A DNA stretch of 64,000 bases. Origin: Haemophilus haemolyticus_M. Lineage in GTDB: Bacteria; Pseudomonadota; Gammaproteobacteria; Enterobacterales; Pasteurellaceae. The notes under the pieces were generated by a model that worked only from the letters and a program-made list of their open reading frames with translations, was not told where the DNA came from and ran no database searches. Shown one piece after another: positions 1 to 9,052 of the stretch; within the stretch, counting starts at the first letter, position 1, and the number at the start of each line of letters is the position of its first letter. The stretch is from NCBI RefSeq assembly GCF_003490935.1, contig NZ_QQGD01000001.1, positions 372,001 through 436,000 of the forward strand, given 5' to 3'. Both the position numbers and the translations under genes were made by a program.

Positions 1-1
1 T

Positions 2-1306
2 AAAGGTATTAATTTAGAAACTGAACATCGTCGTTTTTATCCTCGCGTAGAAGAAGCTGCGCATGTGGTGGGTTATACCGATATTGATGGAAATGGTATT
101 GAGGGCATTGAGAAAAGCTTTAATTCTATGCTTGTGGGTAAAGATGGTTCACGTACTGTTCGTAAAGATAAACGCGGAAATATTGTTGAACATATTGCGG
201 ATGAGAAAAAATATGATGCGCAAGATGTCACTTTAAGTATCGATGAAAAATTACAATCCATGGTATATCGTGAGATTAAAAAGGCGGTGTCTGACAATAA
301 TGCTGAGTCTGGTACTGCTGTGTTAGTTGATGTTCGAACTGGTGAAGTATTGGCTATGGCTACTGCACCATCTTACAATCCAAACAACCGTGTTGGTGTG
401 AAATCCGAGTTAATGCGTAACCGAGCAATCACTGATACGTTTGAGCCTGGTTCTACTGTAAAACCTTTCGTAGTTTTAACCGCACTTCAACGTGGAGTAG
501 TGCGCCGTGATGAAATCATCAACACGGGATCATTCACAGTGAGTGGCAAAGAAATTGTGGACGTTGCACCTCGCGCACAACAAACTTTAGATGAGATTTT
601 AATTAATTCTAGTAACCGTGGTGTGAGTCGCCTTGCATTGCGTATGCCACCTAGTGCATTGATGGAAACTTATCAAAATGCAGGTTTAAGTAAACCGACA
701 GATTTAGGCTTGATTGGTGAACAAGTTGGGATTTTGAATGCAAACCGTAAACGCTGGGCAGATATTGAACGTGCAACAGTCGCTTATGGTTATGGTATTA
801 CTGCGACACCTTTACAAATCGCTAGAGCATATGCAACCCTTGGTAGTTTTGGGGTGTATCGCCCGCTTTCTATCACTAAAGTCGATCCGCCAGTCATTGG
901 AAAACGTGTTTTCTCTGAAAAAATAACTAAAGATATTGTGGGGATTTTAGAGAAAGTAGCAATTAAAAATAAACGCGCAATGGTGGAAGGCTACCGTGTT
1001 GGCGTGAAAACGGGAACAGCGCGTAAGATTGAAAATGGACATTATGTAAATAAATATGTGGCATTTACTGCGGGTATTGCACCGATTAGTGACCCTCGTT
1101 ATGCATTAGTGATTTTGATTAATGATCCAAAAGCCGGTGAATATTATGGTGGTGCAGTTTCTGCGCCAGTATTCTCTAGCATTATGGGCTATGCTTTGCG
1201 TGCAAATGCTATTCCACAAGATGCTGAACCTGTTGAAAAAACAGCAACGAAAAGCGCAAAACGTATCGTATATGTTGGTGATCACAAGAATCAAAAAGTG
1301 AATTAA
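2..1306 (+). CDS. ftsI: Penicillin-binding protein 3 (FtsI), 5'-truncated by window edge
   Basis: Septal peptidoglycan transpeptidase, inner membrane, periplasmic catalytic domain; cross-links septal murein with FtsW. The reading frame is open from base 2 to the stop at 1306; the start lies outside the window. Counting back from the stop with a 610-residue protein (the usual Haemophilus length), the window begins near residue 177, and the motifs fall exactly where expected: STVK with catalytic Ser327 (452-454), SSN 379-381 and KTG 512-514. By this numbering residue 350 is Asn, 377 Ile, 547 Ile and 569 Ser, while 385 (Ser), 389 (Leu), 502 (Ala), 517 (Arg) and 526 (Asn) are the susceptible-type residues. 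The N-terminal membrane anchor is not visible. murE follows after 9 bp. Confidence 0.97.
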   Translation, partial: KGINLETEHRRFYPRVEEAAHVVGYTDIDGNGIEGIEKSFNSMLVGKDGSRTVRKDKRGNIVEHIADEKKYDAQDVTLSIDEKLQSMVYREIKKAVSDNNAESGTAVLVDVRTGEVLAMATAPSYNPNNRVGVKSELMRNRAITDTFEPGSTVKPFVVLTALQRGVVRRDEIINTGSFTVSGKEIVDVAPRAQQTLDEILINSSNRGVSRLALRMPPSALMETYQNAGLSKPTDLGLIGEQVGILNANRKRWADIERATVAYGYGITATPLQIARAYATLGSFGVYRPLSITKVDPPVIGKRVFSEKITKDIVGILEKVAIKNKRAMVEGYRVGVKTGTARKIENGHYVNKYVAFTAGIAPISDPRYALVILINDPKAGEYYGGAVSAPVFSSIMGYALRANAIPQDAEPVEKTATKSAKRIVYVGDHKNQKVN

Positions 1307-1315
1307 GGAAAAATT

Positions 1316-2782
1316 ATGAAAAAACTCACCGCACTTTTTAATTTGCCTGAATTAAAGGATGATATAGAACTCCATAATATGGTGTTGGATAGCCGTAAAG
1401 TTAAAGCTGGTGATCTTTTTGTAGCGATAAAAGGGCATCAAGTCGATGGAAATCAATTTATTGATTCTGCTATTCATTCTGGTGCGAGAGCGGTGTTGTC
1501 TGAGACAGAATTATCTAGCGAGCATTTAACTGTGGCGTTTATTGGGAATGTACCAGTCGTTAAATATTATCAACTTGCACGCCATCTTTCGTCTTTGGCG
1601 GATATTTTCTATGATTCGCCTTCTAAAAAATTAACGCTTGTTGGTGTAACAGGGACAAATGGCAAAACCACTATTTCTCAATTATTAGCGCAATGGGCGG
1701 AATTATTAGGTCATCGTGCGGCTGTGATGGGAACTATTGGTAATGGCCTTTTAGGTCAAGTTGTAGAAGCTAAAAATACAACTGGATCAGCTGTGGAAAT
1801 TCAATCATCACTTTTCAGTTTTAAGCAAGCTGGCGCTGATTTTGCCTCTATTGAAGTTTCATCGCATGGTCTGGCACAACATCGCGTGGAGGCGTTGCAT
1901 TTTAAAGCAGGGATTTTTACCAACTTAACGCGTGATCATTTAGATTATCACCAGACCATGGAAAATTATGCTTCCGCTAAAAAACGTTTGTTCACCGAAT
2001 TAGATACGCAAATTAAAGTGATTAACGCTGATGATGAGATTGGATGCCAATGGTTAAGTGAATTGCCCGATGCTATTGCGGTAAGTACGAGCCCTGATTT
2101 CCAATCAAACTCACATCAATGGATGAAGGCAACAAATATCCACTATCATGCTAAAGGTGCTGATATTACCTTTGAATCTAGCTGGGGTAATGGCGTATTG
2201 CATAGTCCATTAATCGGTGCTTTCAATGTAAGCAATTTGTTATTAGTGATGACCACGTTATTATCATTTGGTTACCCATTGGAAAATTTACTCGCTACGG
2301 CGAAATCTTTGAAAGGAGTATGTGGAAGAATGGAAATGATTCAATATCCAAATAAACCAACAGTTATTGTAGATTATGCGCATACACCTGATGCACTAGA
2401 AAAAGCCTTGATGGCAGCGCGTGAACATTGCCAAGGTGAGTTATGGTGTATTTTTGGCTGTGGTGGAGACCGCGATAGAGGTAAACGTCCATTAATGGCA
2501 CAAGTTGCAGAACAGTTTGCTGAAAAGGTGATTGTGACAAAAGATAATCCTAGAACAGAATCACAAAGCCAAATTGAATCAGATATTATCGCCGGCTTTA
2601 AAAATATGGATAAAGTCGGCATTATTCCTGATCGTGAACAGGCTATTCAGTTTGCGATTGAAAGTGCGGTTGAAAATGATGTGATTTTAATTGCTGGCAA
2701 AGGGCATGAAAATTATCAAATTATTGGCACTGAGATCGTGCATTTTTCAGACCAAGAAATTGCCCATGATTTTTTAAAATAA
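1316..2782 (+). CDS. murE: UDP-MurNAc-tripeptide synthetase MurE
   Basis: Cytoplasmic ligase adding meso-diaminopimelate to UDP-MurNAc-L-Ala-D-Glu. It is 488 residues, the normal size for the family. The ATP loop TGTNGKTT is at residues 112-119, and the DNPR motif at 410-413 is the known signature of meso-DAP rather than lysine specificity, matching a Gram-negative wall. The start ATG sits 9 bp after the ftsI stop with an AAGGA-like site overlapping the ftsI end. Co-transcribed with murF 13 bp downstream. A DNA uptake core lies near codon 5 (1328-1336). Confidence 0.98.
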   Translation: MKKLTALFNLPELKDDIELHNMVLDSRKVKAGDLFVAIKGHQVDGNQFIDSAIHSGARAVLSETELSSEHLTVAFIGNVPVVKYYQLARHLSSLADIFYDSPSKKLTLVGVTGTNGKTTISQLLAQWAELLGHRAAVMGTIGNGLLGQVVEAKNTTGSAVEIQSSLFSFKQAGADFASIEVSSHGLAQHRVEALHFKAGIFTNLTRDHLDYHQTMENYASAKKRLFTELDTQIKVINADDEIGCQWLSELPDAIAVSTSPDFQSNSHQWMKATNIHYHAKGADITFESSWGNGVLHSPLIGAFNVSNLLLVMTTLLSFGYPLENLLATAKSLKGVCGRMEMIQYPNKPTVIVDYAHTPDALEKALMAAREHCQGELWCIFGCGGDRDRGKRPLMAQVAEQFAEKVIVTKDNPRTESQSQIESDIIAGFKNMDKVGIIPDREQAIQFAIESAVENDVILIAGKGHENYQIIGTEIVHFSDQEIAHDFLK

Positions 2783-2795
2783 TAACAATTAAATT

Positions 2796-4169
2796 ATGAT
2801 TAAACTCTCTACTGAACAATTAGCACAGATTCTTCAAGCTAAATTAATTGGCGATAAAAATGTGCAAGTTGAGGAAATTAATACAGATACCCGAAAAAGC
2901 GTATCAAATAGTTTATTTTTTGCGTTGAAAGGCGAAAAGTTTGATGCTCACCAATATCTTGAACAAGCGGTAGCACAAGGTGCGGTAGCCGTGGTTGTTC
3001 AGCAAGAAAATTTTTCCATTTCTGTTCCTCAGCTGGTGGTTAAGGATACTCGAATTGCTTTAGGCGAACTTGCAAAATGGTTACGCGAGAAAATTAATCC
3101 GCGTACTGTTGCGATGACTGGGTCTTCTGGTAAAACCACGGTGAAAGAAATGACGGCGAGTATTTTGCAACATACTGCTGGTGATTCAGACGCGGTACTT
3201 TTTACCAATGGGAATTTTAATAACGATATTGGTGTGCCTTTAACCCTTCTTCGTTTAACAGAAAAACATCGTTTCGCAGTGATCGAACTTGGTGCAAATC
3301 ATCAAGGTGAAATTGATTACACTACAAAATTAGCTCAACCTGATGCCGCATTGATTAATAATATTGCACCCGCGCATTTAGAGGGCTTTGGTTCTTTAGA
3401 GGGCGTTGCACAAGCTAAAGGTGAGATTTATAGTGGTTTAACATCGAATGGTGTGGCGATTATTAACGCAGAACATAATCATTTAAATGTTTGGCAAAAA
3501 GAAATCGGTGAACATGAGATTCAATATTTCAACGGTAAAGATTATTCTGCAAAAAATATTCATCATACTACCCAAGGATCTACTTTTACAGTTGTTTCCC
3601 CACAAGGTGAAATTGAGATTAACTTACCTTACCTTGGTGAACATAATGTAAAAAATGCCTTGGCTGCTACCGCACTTGCCATGAATGTCGGTGCAACTCT
3701 GACGGATGTAAAAGCTGGATTAGAACAACGTTCACAAGTGAAAGGGCGTTTATTCCCAATTCAAGTAACACCTAATTTATTGTTATTAGATGATACTTAT
3801 AACGCAAATAAAGATTCTCTCTGTGCTGCCATTGATGTCCTAAAAAGTTATGATGCTTTCCGTATTTTGTGTGTCGGCGATATGAAAGAGTTAGGTGAAA
3901 ACTCTCTCACTATTCATCGTGAAGTTGGACAATATGCTAATTCGGCAAATTTAGATTTAGTTTGTTCTTATGGCAATGAAAGTGCGGTTATTTCTGAGGC
4001 TGTTTCGGGTAAGCATTTTACTGATAAGGCGAAAATGGTTGATTTTCTTGTGCCATTGATTGAAACCCAATTACAACAAAATAACAAAGTTGTGGTGCTA
4101 GGAAAAGGCTCGCGCTCAATGAAAATGGAAGATGTGATCTATTCATTAAAGGATAAAATTAAATGTTAG
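2796..4169 (+). CDS. murF: UDP-MurNAc-tripeptide:D-Ala-D-Ala ligase MurF
   Basis: Adds the D-Ala-D-Ala dipeptide to complete the cytoplasmic UDP-MurNAc-pentapeptide. It has 457 residues in the usual Mur-ligase order: an N-terminal substrate domain, an ATP-binding central domain with TGSSGKTT at 108-115, and a C-terminal Rossmann-like domain. Its stop overlaps the mraY start by 7 bp, which suggests translational coupling. The ribosome-binding site is weak, which is common inside this operon. Confidence 0.98.
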   Translation: MIKLSTEQLAQILQAKLIGDKNVQVEEINTDTRKSVSNSLFFALKGEKFDAHQYLEQAVAQGAVAVVVQQENFSISVPQLVVKDTRIALGELAKWLREKINPRTVAMTGSSGKTTVKEMTASILQHTAGDSDAVLFTNGNFNNDIGVPLTLLRLTEKHRFAVIELGANHQGEIDYTTKLAQPDAALINNIAPAHLEGFGSLEGVAQAKGEIYSGLTSNGVAIINAEHNHLNVWQKEIGEHEIQYFNGKDYSAKNIHHTTQGSTFTVVSPQGEIEINLPYLGEHNVKNALAATALAMNVGATLTDVKAGLEQRSQVKGRLFPIQVTPNLLLLDDTYNANKDSLCAAIDVLKSYDAFRILCVGDMKELGENSLTIHREVGQYANSANLDLVCSYGNESAVISEAVSGKHFTDKAKMVDFLVPLIETQLQQNNKVVVLGKGSRSMKMEDVIYSLKDKIKC

Positions 4170-5245
4170 TTTGGCTTGCTGAATATCTTGTTCGTTATGA
4201 AACCGCGTTTAATGCGATTTCTTATATCACTGTCCGTGCAATTCTTGCATTATTAACCGCACTTTTTATCTCACTTTGGATTGGCCCTAAAGTGATCAAA
4301 CGTTTACAGATCTTAAAATTTGGCCAAGAAGTGCGAAATGATGGGCCTGAAAGTCATTTTGCTAAAAAAGGCACACCCACTATGGGCGGTGTGATGATTT
4401 TATTCTCTATTGGCGTAAGTACGTTATTATGGGCAAATCTTGCTAATCCTTATATTTGGGTTTGCTTATTTGTATTATTTGGATACGGTGCAATTGGTTT
4501 TGTGGATGATTTCCGCAAAATTACTCGTAAAAACACGGATGGTTTGATTGCTCGTTGGAAATATTTCTGGATGTCTGTTGTGGCATTAGTGGCAATACTT
4601 TGGCTTTATTGGCTTGGACACGACACTGATGCAACTCGTTTAGTGATTCCATTCTTTAAAGACATTATGCCCCAGTTAGGTTTGTTCTATATTGTATTGT
4701 CTTACTTTGTGATTGTTGGAACCGGTAATGCGGTGAATTTAACAGATGGCTTGGATGGATTGGCAATTATGCCAACAGCGCTTGTCGCAGGTGCATTTGC
4801 GTTAATTGCATGGGCAACGGGTAACGTGAATTTTGCAGAATACTTGCACATCCCATACATTAAATATAGTTCTGAAGTGGTTGTGTTTTGTACCGCCATC
4901 GTTGGTGCAGGGTTAGGGTTCTTGTGGTTCAATACTTATCCCGCGCAAGTCTTTATGGGCGATGTAGGTTCTCTTGCATTAGGTGGAGCACTTGGTGTAG
5001 TGGCGATCCTAGTTCGTCAGGAATTTTTACTTGTGATAATGGGCGGAGTATTTGTTGTTGAAGCGCTCTCTGTTATTTTGCAAGTAGGGTCTTATAAGTT
5101 ACGCAAACAACGCATTTTTAGAATGGCACCGATTCACCACCATTTTGAATTGAAGGGATGGCCAGAGCCAAGAGTGATTATTCGGTTTTGGATTATTTCC
5201 TTAATGTTGGTGTTGATGGGATTGGTCACCTTGAAGTTGCGTTAA
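4163..5245 (+). CDS. mraY: Phospho-MurNAc-pentapeptide transferase MraY
   Basis: Integral membrane enzyme that moves phospho-MurNAc-pentapeptide to undecaprenyl phosphate, giving lipid I. It has 360 residues, about ten hydrophobic segments, the VDD motif at 114-116, the NLTDGLDGL loop at 192-200, and the His-rich IHHHFE stretch near the C terminus, all hallmarks of the family. It starts inside the murF end (7-bp overlap). A 123-bp spacer with a terminator-like hairpin separates it from murD. Confidence 0.98.
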   Translation: MLVWLAEYLVRYETAFNAISYITVRAILALLTALFISLWIGPKVIKRLQILKFGQEVRNDGPESHFAKKGTPTMGGVMILFSIGVSTLLWANLANPYIWVCLFVLFGYGAIGFVDDFRKITRKNTDGLIARWKYFWMSVVALVAILWLYWLGHDTDATRLVIPFFKDIMPQLGLFYIVLSYFVIVGTGNAVNLTDGLDGLAIMPTALVAGAFALIAWATGNVNFAEYLHIPYIKYSSEVVVFCTAIVGAGLGFLWFNTYPAQVFMGDVGSLALGGALGVVAILVRQEFLLVIMGGVFVVEALSVILQVGSYKLRKQRIFRMAPIHHHFELKGWPEPRVIIRFWIISLMLVLMGLVTLKLR

Positions 5246-5256
5246 TGAATATAGCT

Positions 5257-5297
5257 AGGTTCGCTCTTTCAGTTTTTGAAAGGGTGACCTTTTTTAC
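5257..5297 (+). terminator. Terminator-like hairpin between mraY and murD
   Basis: An imperfect inverted repeat pairs AGGTTCGCTCTTTCA with TGAAAGGGTGACCT around a short T-rich loop and runs straight into TTTTTT (about 5290-5295). It looks like a rho-independent terminator inside the division cluster, so it may only partly stop transcription. The 70 bp after it are AT-rich and could hold a secondary promoter for murD. Confidence 0.6.
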
Positions 5298-5368
5298 GTT
5301 AGTAAAGGAAATTTATATTTCCATTGATAATATAATTTTAAAATTTATAGCTATTAAGAAGAAAGAAA

Positions 5369-6682
5369 ATGAACGCCTATCAAAACAAAAATATTACTAT
5401 CATCGGGCTTGGCAAAACAGGTCTTTCTTGCGTGGATTATCTCTTATCCCAAAAGGCTAATATTCGTGTGATTGACACCCGAAAAAATCCTACTGGTGTT
5501 GATAAACTTCCTCAAAATATCCCTCTTCATACTGGTAGTTTAAATCAGGAATGGTTACTCGAAAGCGATATGATTGTTATTAGTCCTGGGCTTGCGGTAA
5601 AAACACCTGAAATTCAAACTGCACTTAAAGCCGGCGTAGAAGTAATCGGTGATATTGAATTATTCTGCCGCGCGGCGACAAAGCCAATTGTGGGGATTAC
5701 AGGTTCAAATGGAAAAAGTACTGTTACTACTTTAGTTTATGAAATGGCGAAAGCTGCTGGCGTGAAAGTTGGTATGGGTGGAAATATTGGGATTCCCGCT
5801 TTGTCATTGTTGAATGAAGATTGTGAACTTTATGTATTAGAGCTGTCTAGTTTTCAACTTGAAACAACTTACAGCTTAAAAGCTGCGGCTGCAACGGTCT
5901 TGAACGTGACTGAAGATCATATGGATCGCTATGTGGATTTAGAAGATTATCGCCAAGCAAAATTACGCATTTATCATAATGCTGAGGTCGGCGTTTTGAA
6001 TAATGAGGATACGTTGACTTTTGGTGAAGGTGAAAATCAAGCGAAACAAAACGTTTCTTTTGCGGAAAATACCGCAGATTATTGGCTAAAAACGGAAAAC
6101 GGCAAGCAATACTTAATGGCAAAAGATGAAGTAATTTTGCCTTGTGAAGAAGCAACATTAGTCGGTCGCCATAATTATATGAATATTTTGGCGGCAACGG
6201 CATTGGCACAAGCTGTCGGTATTAATTTAGATTCAATTCGTACCGCACTTCGTCATTTCAAAGGGTTAGAGCATCGTTTTCAATTAGCACATCAAGCCAA
6301 TGGTATTCGTTGGATTAATGACTCTAAAGCAACAAATGTGGGGAGTACAGTTGCCGCATTAGCAGACCTTTATGTTGAAGGCAAATTACATTTATTGTTA
6401 GGCGGTGATGGAAAAGGGGCTGATTTTTCAGAATTAGCTGAATTAATTAATCAACCACACATTATTTGTTATTGTTTTGGTCGAGATGGTGCGCAACTCG
6501 CTAAGCTTTCATCGCAAAGCTATTTGTTCGATACAATGGAACAAGCGATAGAATTTTTACGCCCAACATTGCAAAGCGGAGATATGGTGTTATTGTCGCC
6601 AGCTTGTGCAAGCCTCGATCAGTTTACCTCTTTTGAAAAGCGCGGTGAAGAATTTACTCGTTTAGCTCAATATTCAGCCTAA
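5369..6682 (+). CDS. murD: UDP-MurNAc-L-alanine:D-glutamate ligase MurD
   Basis: Cytoplasmic ligase adding D-Glu to UDP-MurNAc-L-Ala. It has 437 residues, the family length. An N-terminal Rossmann-type IIGLGKTG is at 11-18, the ATP loop TGSNGKST at 111-118, and a C-terminal Mur-ligase domain follows. The ATG at 5369 is preceded by AAGAAAG, an acceptable ribosome-binding site. An overlapping frame starting at 5158 has no family match and is not used. ftsW follows after 22 bp. Confidence 0.97.
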   Translation: MNAYQNKNITIIGLGKTGLSCVDYLLSQKANIRVIDTRKNPTGVDKLPQNIPLHTGSLNQEWLLESDMIVISPGLAVKTPEIQTALKAGVEVIGDIELFCRAATKPIVGITGSNGKSTVTTLVYEMAKAAGVKVGMGGNIGIPALSLLNEDCELYVLELSSFQLETTYSLKAAAATVLNVTEDHMDRYVDLEDYRQAKLRIYHNAEVGVLNNEDTLTFGEGENQAKQNVSFAENTADYWLKTENGKQYLMAKDEVILPCEEATLVGRHNYMNILAATALAQAVGINLDSIRTALRHFKGLEHRFQLAHQANGIRWINDSKATNVGSTVAALADLYVEGKLHLLLGGDGKGADFSELAELINQPHIICYCFGRDGAQLAKLSSQSYLFDTMEQAIEFLRPTLQSGDMVLLSPACASLDQFTSFEKRGEEFTRLAQYSA

Positions 6683-6704
6683 TTTAGTCATTAATAAAAA
6701 TAAG

Positions 6705-7889
6705 ATGGAATTTTTACAGAACATCAAAAAAAATTACGATGAATGGACACGTATCACACCGCAAGGTTTGTTGTATGATCGTGCGCTATTTTGGTTATTT
6801 GTTATTTTACTTTTAATTGGTTTAGTTTCGGTAACATCTGCATCTATTCCTTATAGCTCTCGTTTATTTAATGATCCTTTTTACTTTGCAAAACGAGATG
6901 CTTTTTATGTATTTCTTTCTTTAGCGACTTGTTATGCCATGTTGTATATTCCAACTGAAAAGTTGGAAAAATGGAATGTAAATATTTTCTGGGCAGCAGT
7001 GGCTTTATTGATAGCCGTATTATTTATCGGTACATCAGTAAATGGTGCTAAACGTTGGATTTCATTGGGAATTTTGAATTTTCAGCCAGCTGAATTTGCG
7101 AAGCTAGCACTGACTTGTTTCTTGGCAAGCTATTTTACTCGTCGTTATGATGAGGTTCGAGGTAGAAAATTTAGTGCGATAAAACCCTTTATTGTGATGG
7201 GCGTGATGGGGATGTTCCTCTTAGTTCAGCCTGATATGGGAAGTACAGTTGTGCTGTTTGTGATTACTTTCGGTATGCTATTTATCGTTGGCGCTCACTT
7301 TTTCCAATTTATTTTGCTTGGTGCAACAGGTGTAATTCTTGGCTCTTGGTTAATCATCTCTGCTTCTTATCGTTTAAAACGTTTCACTGGTTTTTTAGAT
7401 CCATTTAAAGACCCTTATGGTACAGGATTCCAATTAACGAATTCTCTTATGGCATTTGGTCGTGGAGAAATAACGGGGGAAGGGTTAGGTAATTCAATTC
7501 AAAAACTAGATTATTTACCTGAAGCGCATACTGACTTTATCATGGCGATTATTGGTGAAGAGTTTGGCTTTATAGGCATTTTAATTGTTGTTATTTTGCT
7601 CGGTTTACTTGTATTTCGTGCTTTGAAGATTGGAAAGGAATCTTTAATGTTAGAACAACGTTTTAGAGGATTTTTAGCTTTAGGCATTGGCTTTTGGATT
7701 TTCTTCCAAGGCTTTGTTAATTTAGGTATGGCTCTTGGAATGTTACCGACTAAAGGTTTAACCTTTCCACTCGTGAGTTATGGTGGTTCGAGTATTATTA
7801 TTATGTCAGCGACTATTGGCATTTTATTACGTATTGATCACGAAAATCGTTTACTTCGCGCAGGTCAAGCACGCCTACACGATGATTAG
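6705..7889 (+). CDS. ftsW: Lipid II polymerase FtsW (SEDS family)
   Basis: Septal peptidoglycan glycosyltransferase working with PBP3 (FtsI). It has 394 residues with about ten transmembrane segments and the SEDS motifs KRWI(S/G)LG..FQPAEFAK near residues 110-130, plus GLPxKG-like and VSYGGSS sequences toward the C terminus. The position between murD and murG is the standard dcw order. The start at 6705 follows AATAAGATGG; an AAG-type ribosome-binding site is weak. Confidence 0.97.
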   Translation: MEFLQNIKKNYDEWTRITPQGLLYDRALFWLFVILLLIGLVSVTSASIPYSSRLFNDPFYFAKRDAFYVFLSLATCYAMLYIPTEKLEKWNVNIFWAAVALLIAVLFIGTSVNGAKRWISLGILNFQPAEFAKLALTCFLASYFTRRYDEVRGRKFSAIKPFIVMGVMGMFLLVQPDMGSTVVLFVITFGMLFIVGAHFFQFILLGATGVILGSWLIISASYRLKRFTGFLDPFKDPYGTGFQLTNSLMAFGRGEITGEGLGNSIQKLDYLPEAHTDFIMAIIGEEFGFIGILIVVILLGLLVFRALKIGKESLMLEQRFRGFLALGIGFWIFFQGFVNLGMALGMLPTKGLTFPLVSYGGSSIIIMSATIGILLRIDHENRLLRAGQARLHDD

Positions 7890-7900
7890 AGATAAAGAAG

Positions 7901-8956
7901 ATGAAAAATAAAAAATTATTAGTAATGGCTGGTGGAACTGGCGGTCATGTTTTTCCAGCGATAGCTGTGGCCCAATTTTTACAAAAACAAGGATGGGATA
8001 TTTGCTGGTTAGGTACCAAAGATCGAATGGAGGCTCACCTTGTACCAAAACATGGAATCCCGATTAGATTTATCCAAATTTCCGGTTTGCGTGGTAAAGG
8101 TATAAAAGCTTTATTAAGTGCTCCTTTTGCTATTTTCCGTGCCGTGTTGCAGGCAAAAAAAATTATTCAAGAAGAAAAGCCTGACGCTGTACTTGGAATG
8201 GGTGGTTATGTTTCAGGCCCTGGCGGTATTGCTGCAAAACTTTGTGGTGTCCCGATAATTTTGCATGAACAAAATGCGATAGCGGGTTTAACGAATAAAT
8301 GGTTAGCTAAAATTGCTACTCGCGTATTGCAAGCATTTCCAAGTGCTTTTCCTCATGCTGAAGTTGTAGGAAATCCAGTTCGAGAAGATTTATTTAAGAT
8401 GCCATATCCTGAAGTTCGTTTTGCGGAGCGTGAGAAAAAATTACGTGTCTTAGTGGTCGGTGGTAGCCAAGGCGCGAGAGTTCTTAACCATACTTTACCT
8501 AAAGTAGTCGCCCAGCTTGCAGATAAAATAGACGTTCGTCATCAAGTAGGTAAAGGTGCGGTAGAAGAAGTTAGCAAACTTTATGGCGAGAATTCAGAAC
8601 AAGTTAAAATAACAGAATTTATTGATGATATGGCTGAAGCTTATGCTTGGGCTGATGTGATAATTTGCCGTTCTGGCGCATTAACTGTATGTGAAATTGC
8701 GGCAGTTGGTGCTGCAGCTATTTTTGTACCTTTCCAACATAAAGATCGTCAACAATATTTGAATGCGAAATATTTGGCTGATGTGGGGGCGGCAAAGATT
8801 GTCGAACAGGCAGATTTAACGCCTGAAATTCTGGTGAATTATTTAAAAAACTTTACTCGTGAAAATTTATTACAAATGGCTGAGAAAGCGAAAGCTATGT
8901 CGACCCCTCTCTCTGCACAGCGAGTTGCTGAGGTTATTATAGAAAACTCAAACTAA
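7901..8956 (+). CDS. murG: UDP-GlcNAc:lipid I GlcNAc transferase MurG
   Basis: Peripheral inner-membrane GT28 glycosyltransferase converting lipid I to lipid II. It has 351 residues, with the glycine-rich GGTGGH at 11-16 that binds the diphosphate, the HEQNA motif around 125 and the second glycine-rich VVGGSQGAR near 184. It lies 11 bp after ftsW. The 96-bp gap to murC holds an uptake core (about 8998) and no clear terminator. Confidence 0.98.
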   Translation: MKNKKLLVMAGGTGGHVFPAIAVAQFLQKQGWDICWLGTKDRMEAHLVPKHGIPIRFIQISGLRGKGIKALLSAPFAIFRAVLQAKKIIQEEKPDAVLGMGGYVSGPGGIAAKLCGVPIILHEQNAIAGLTNKWLAKIATRVLQAFPSAFPHAEVVGNPVREDLFKMPYPEVRFAEREKKLRVLVVGGSQGARVLNHTLPKVVAQLADKIDVRHQVGKGAVEEVSKLYGENSEQVKITEFIDDMAEAYAWADVIICRSGALTVCEIAAVGAAAIFVPFQHKDRQQYLNAKYLADVGAAKIVEQADLTPEILVNYLKNFTRENLLQMAEKAKAMSTPLSAQRVAEVIIENSN

Positions 8957-9052
8957 TTGATATTCCAAAGAATAAGAAAAACATTGCGATTTTCAACCGC
9001 ACTTTTAGAATAGGCACCAATATTTTGCCAATGTGTCAAAAAGGAAAAATAA

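Noticed and set aside
5158..5460. 100-codon frame spanning the mraY end and murD start
   Set aside because: Overlaps both true genes, has no ribosome site and crosses a terminator-like hairpin.
5847..6209. 120-codon frame antisense to murD
   Set aside because: Shadow of murD; composition is low-complexity and it lacks a start region.
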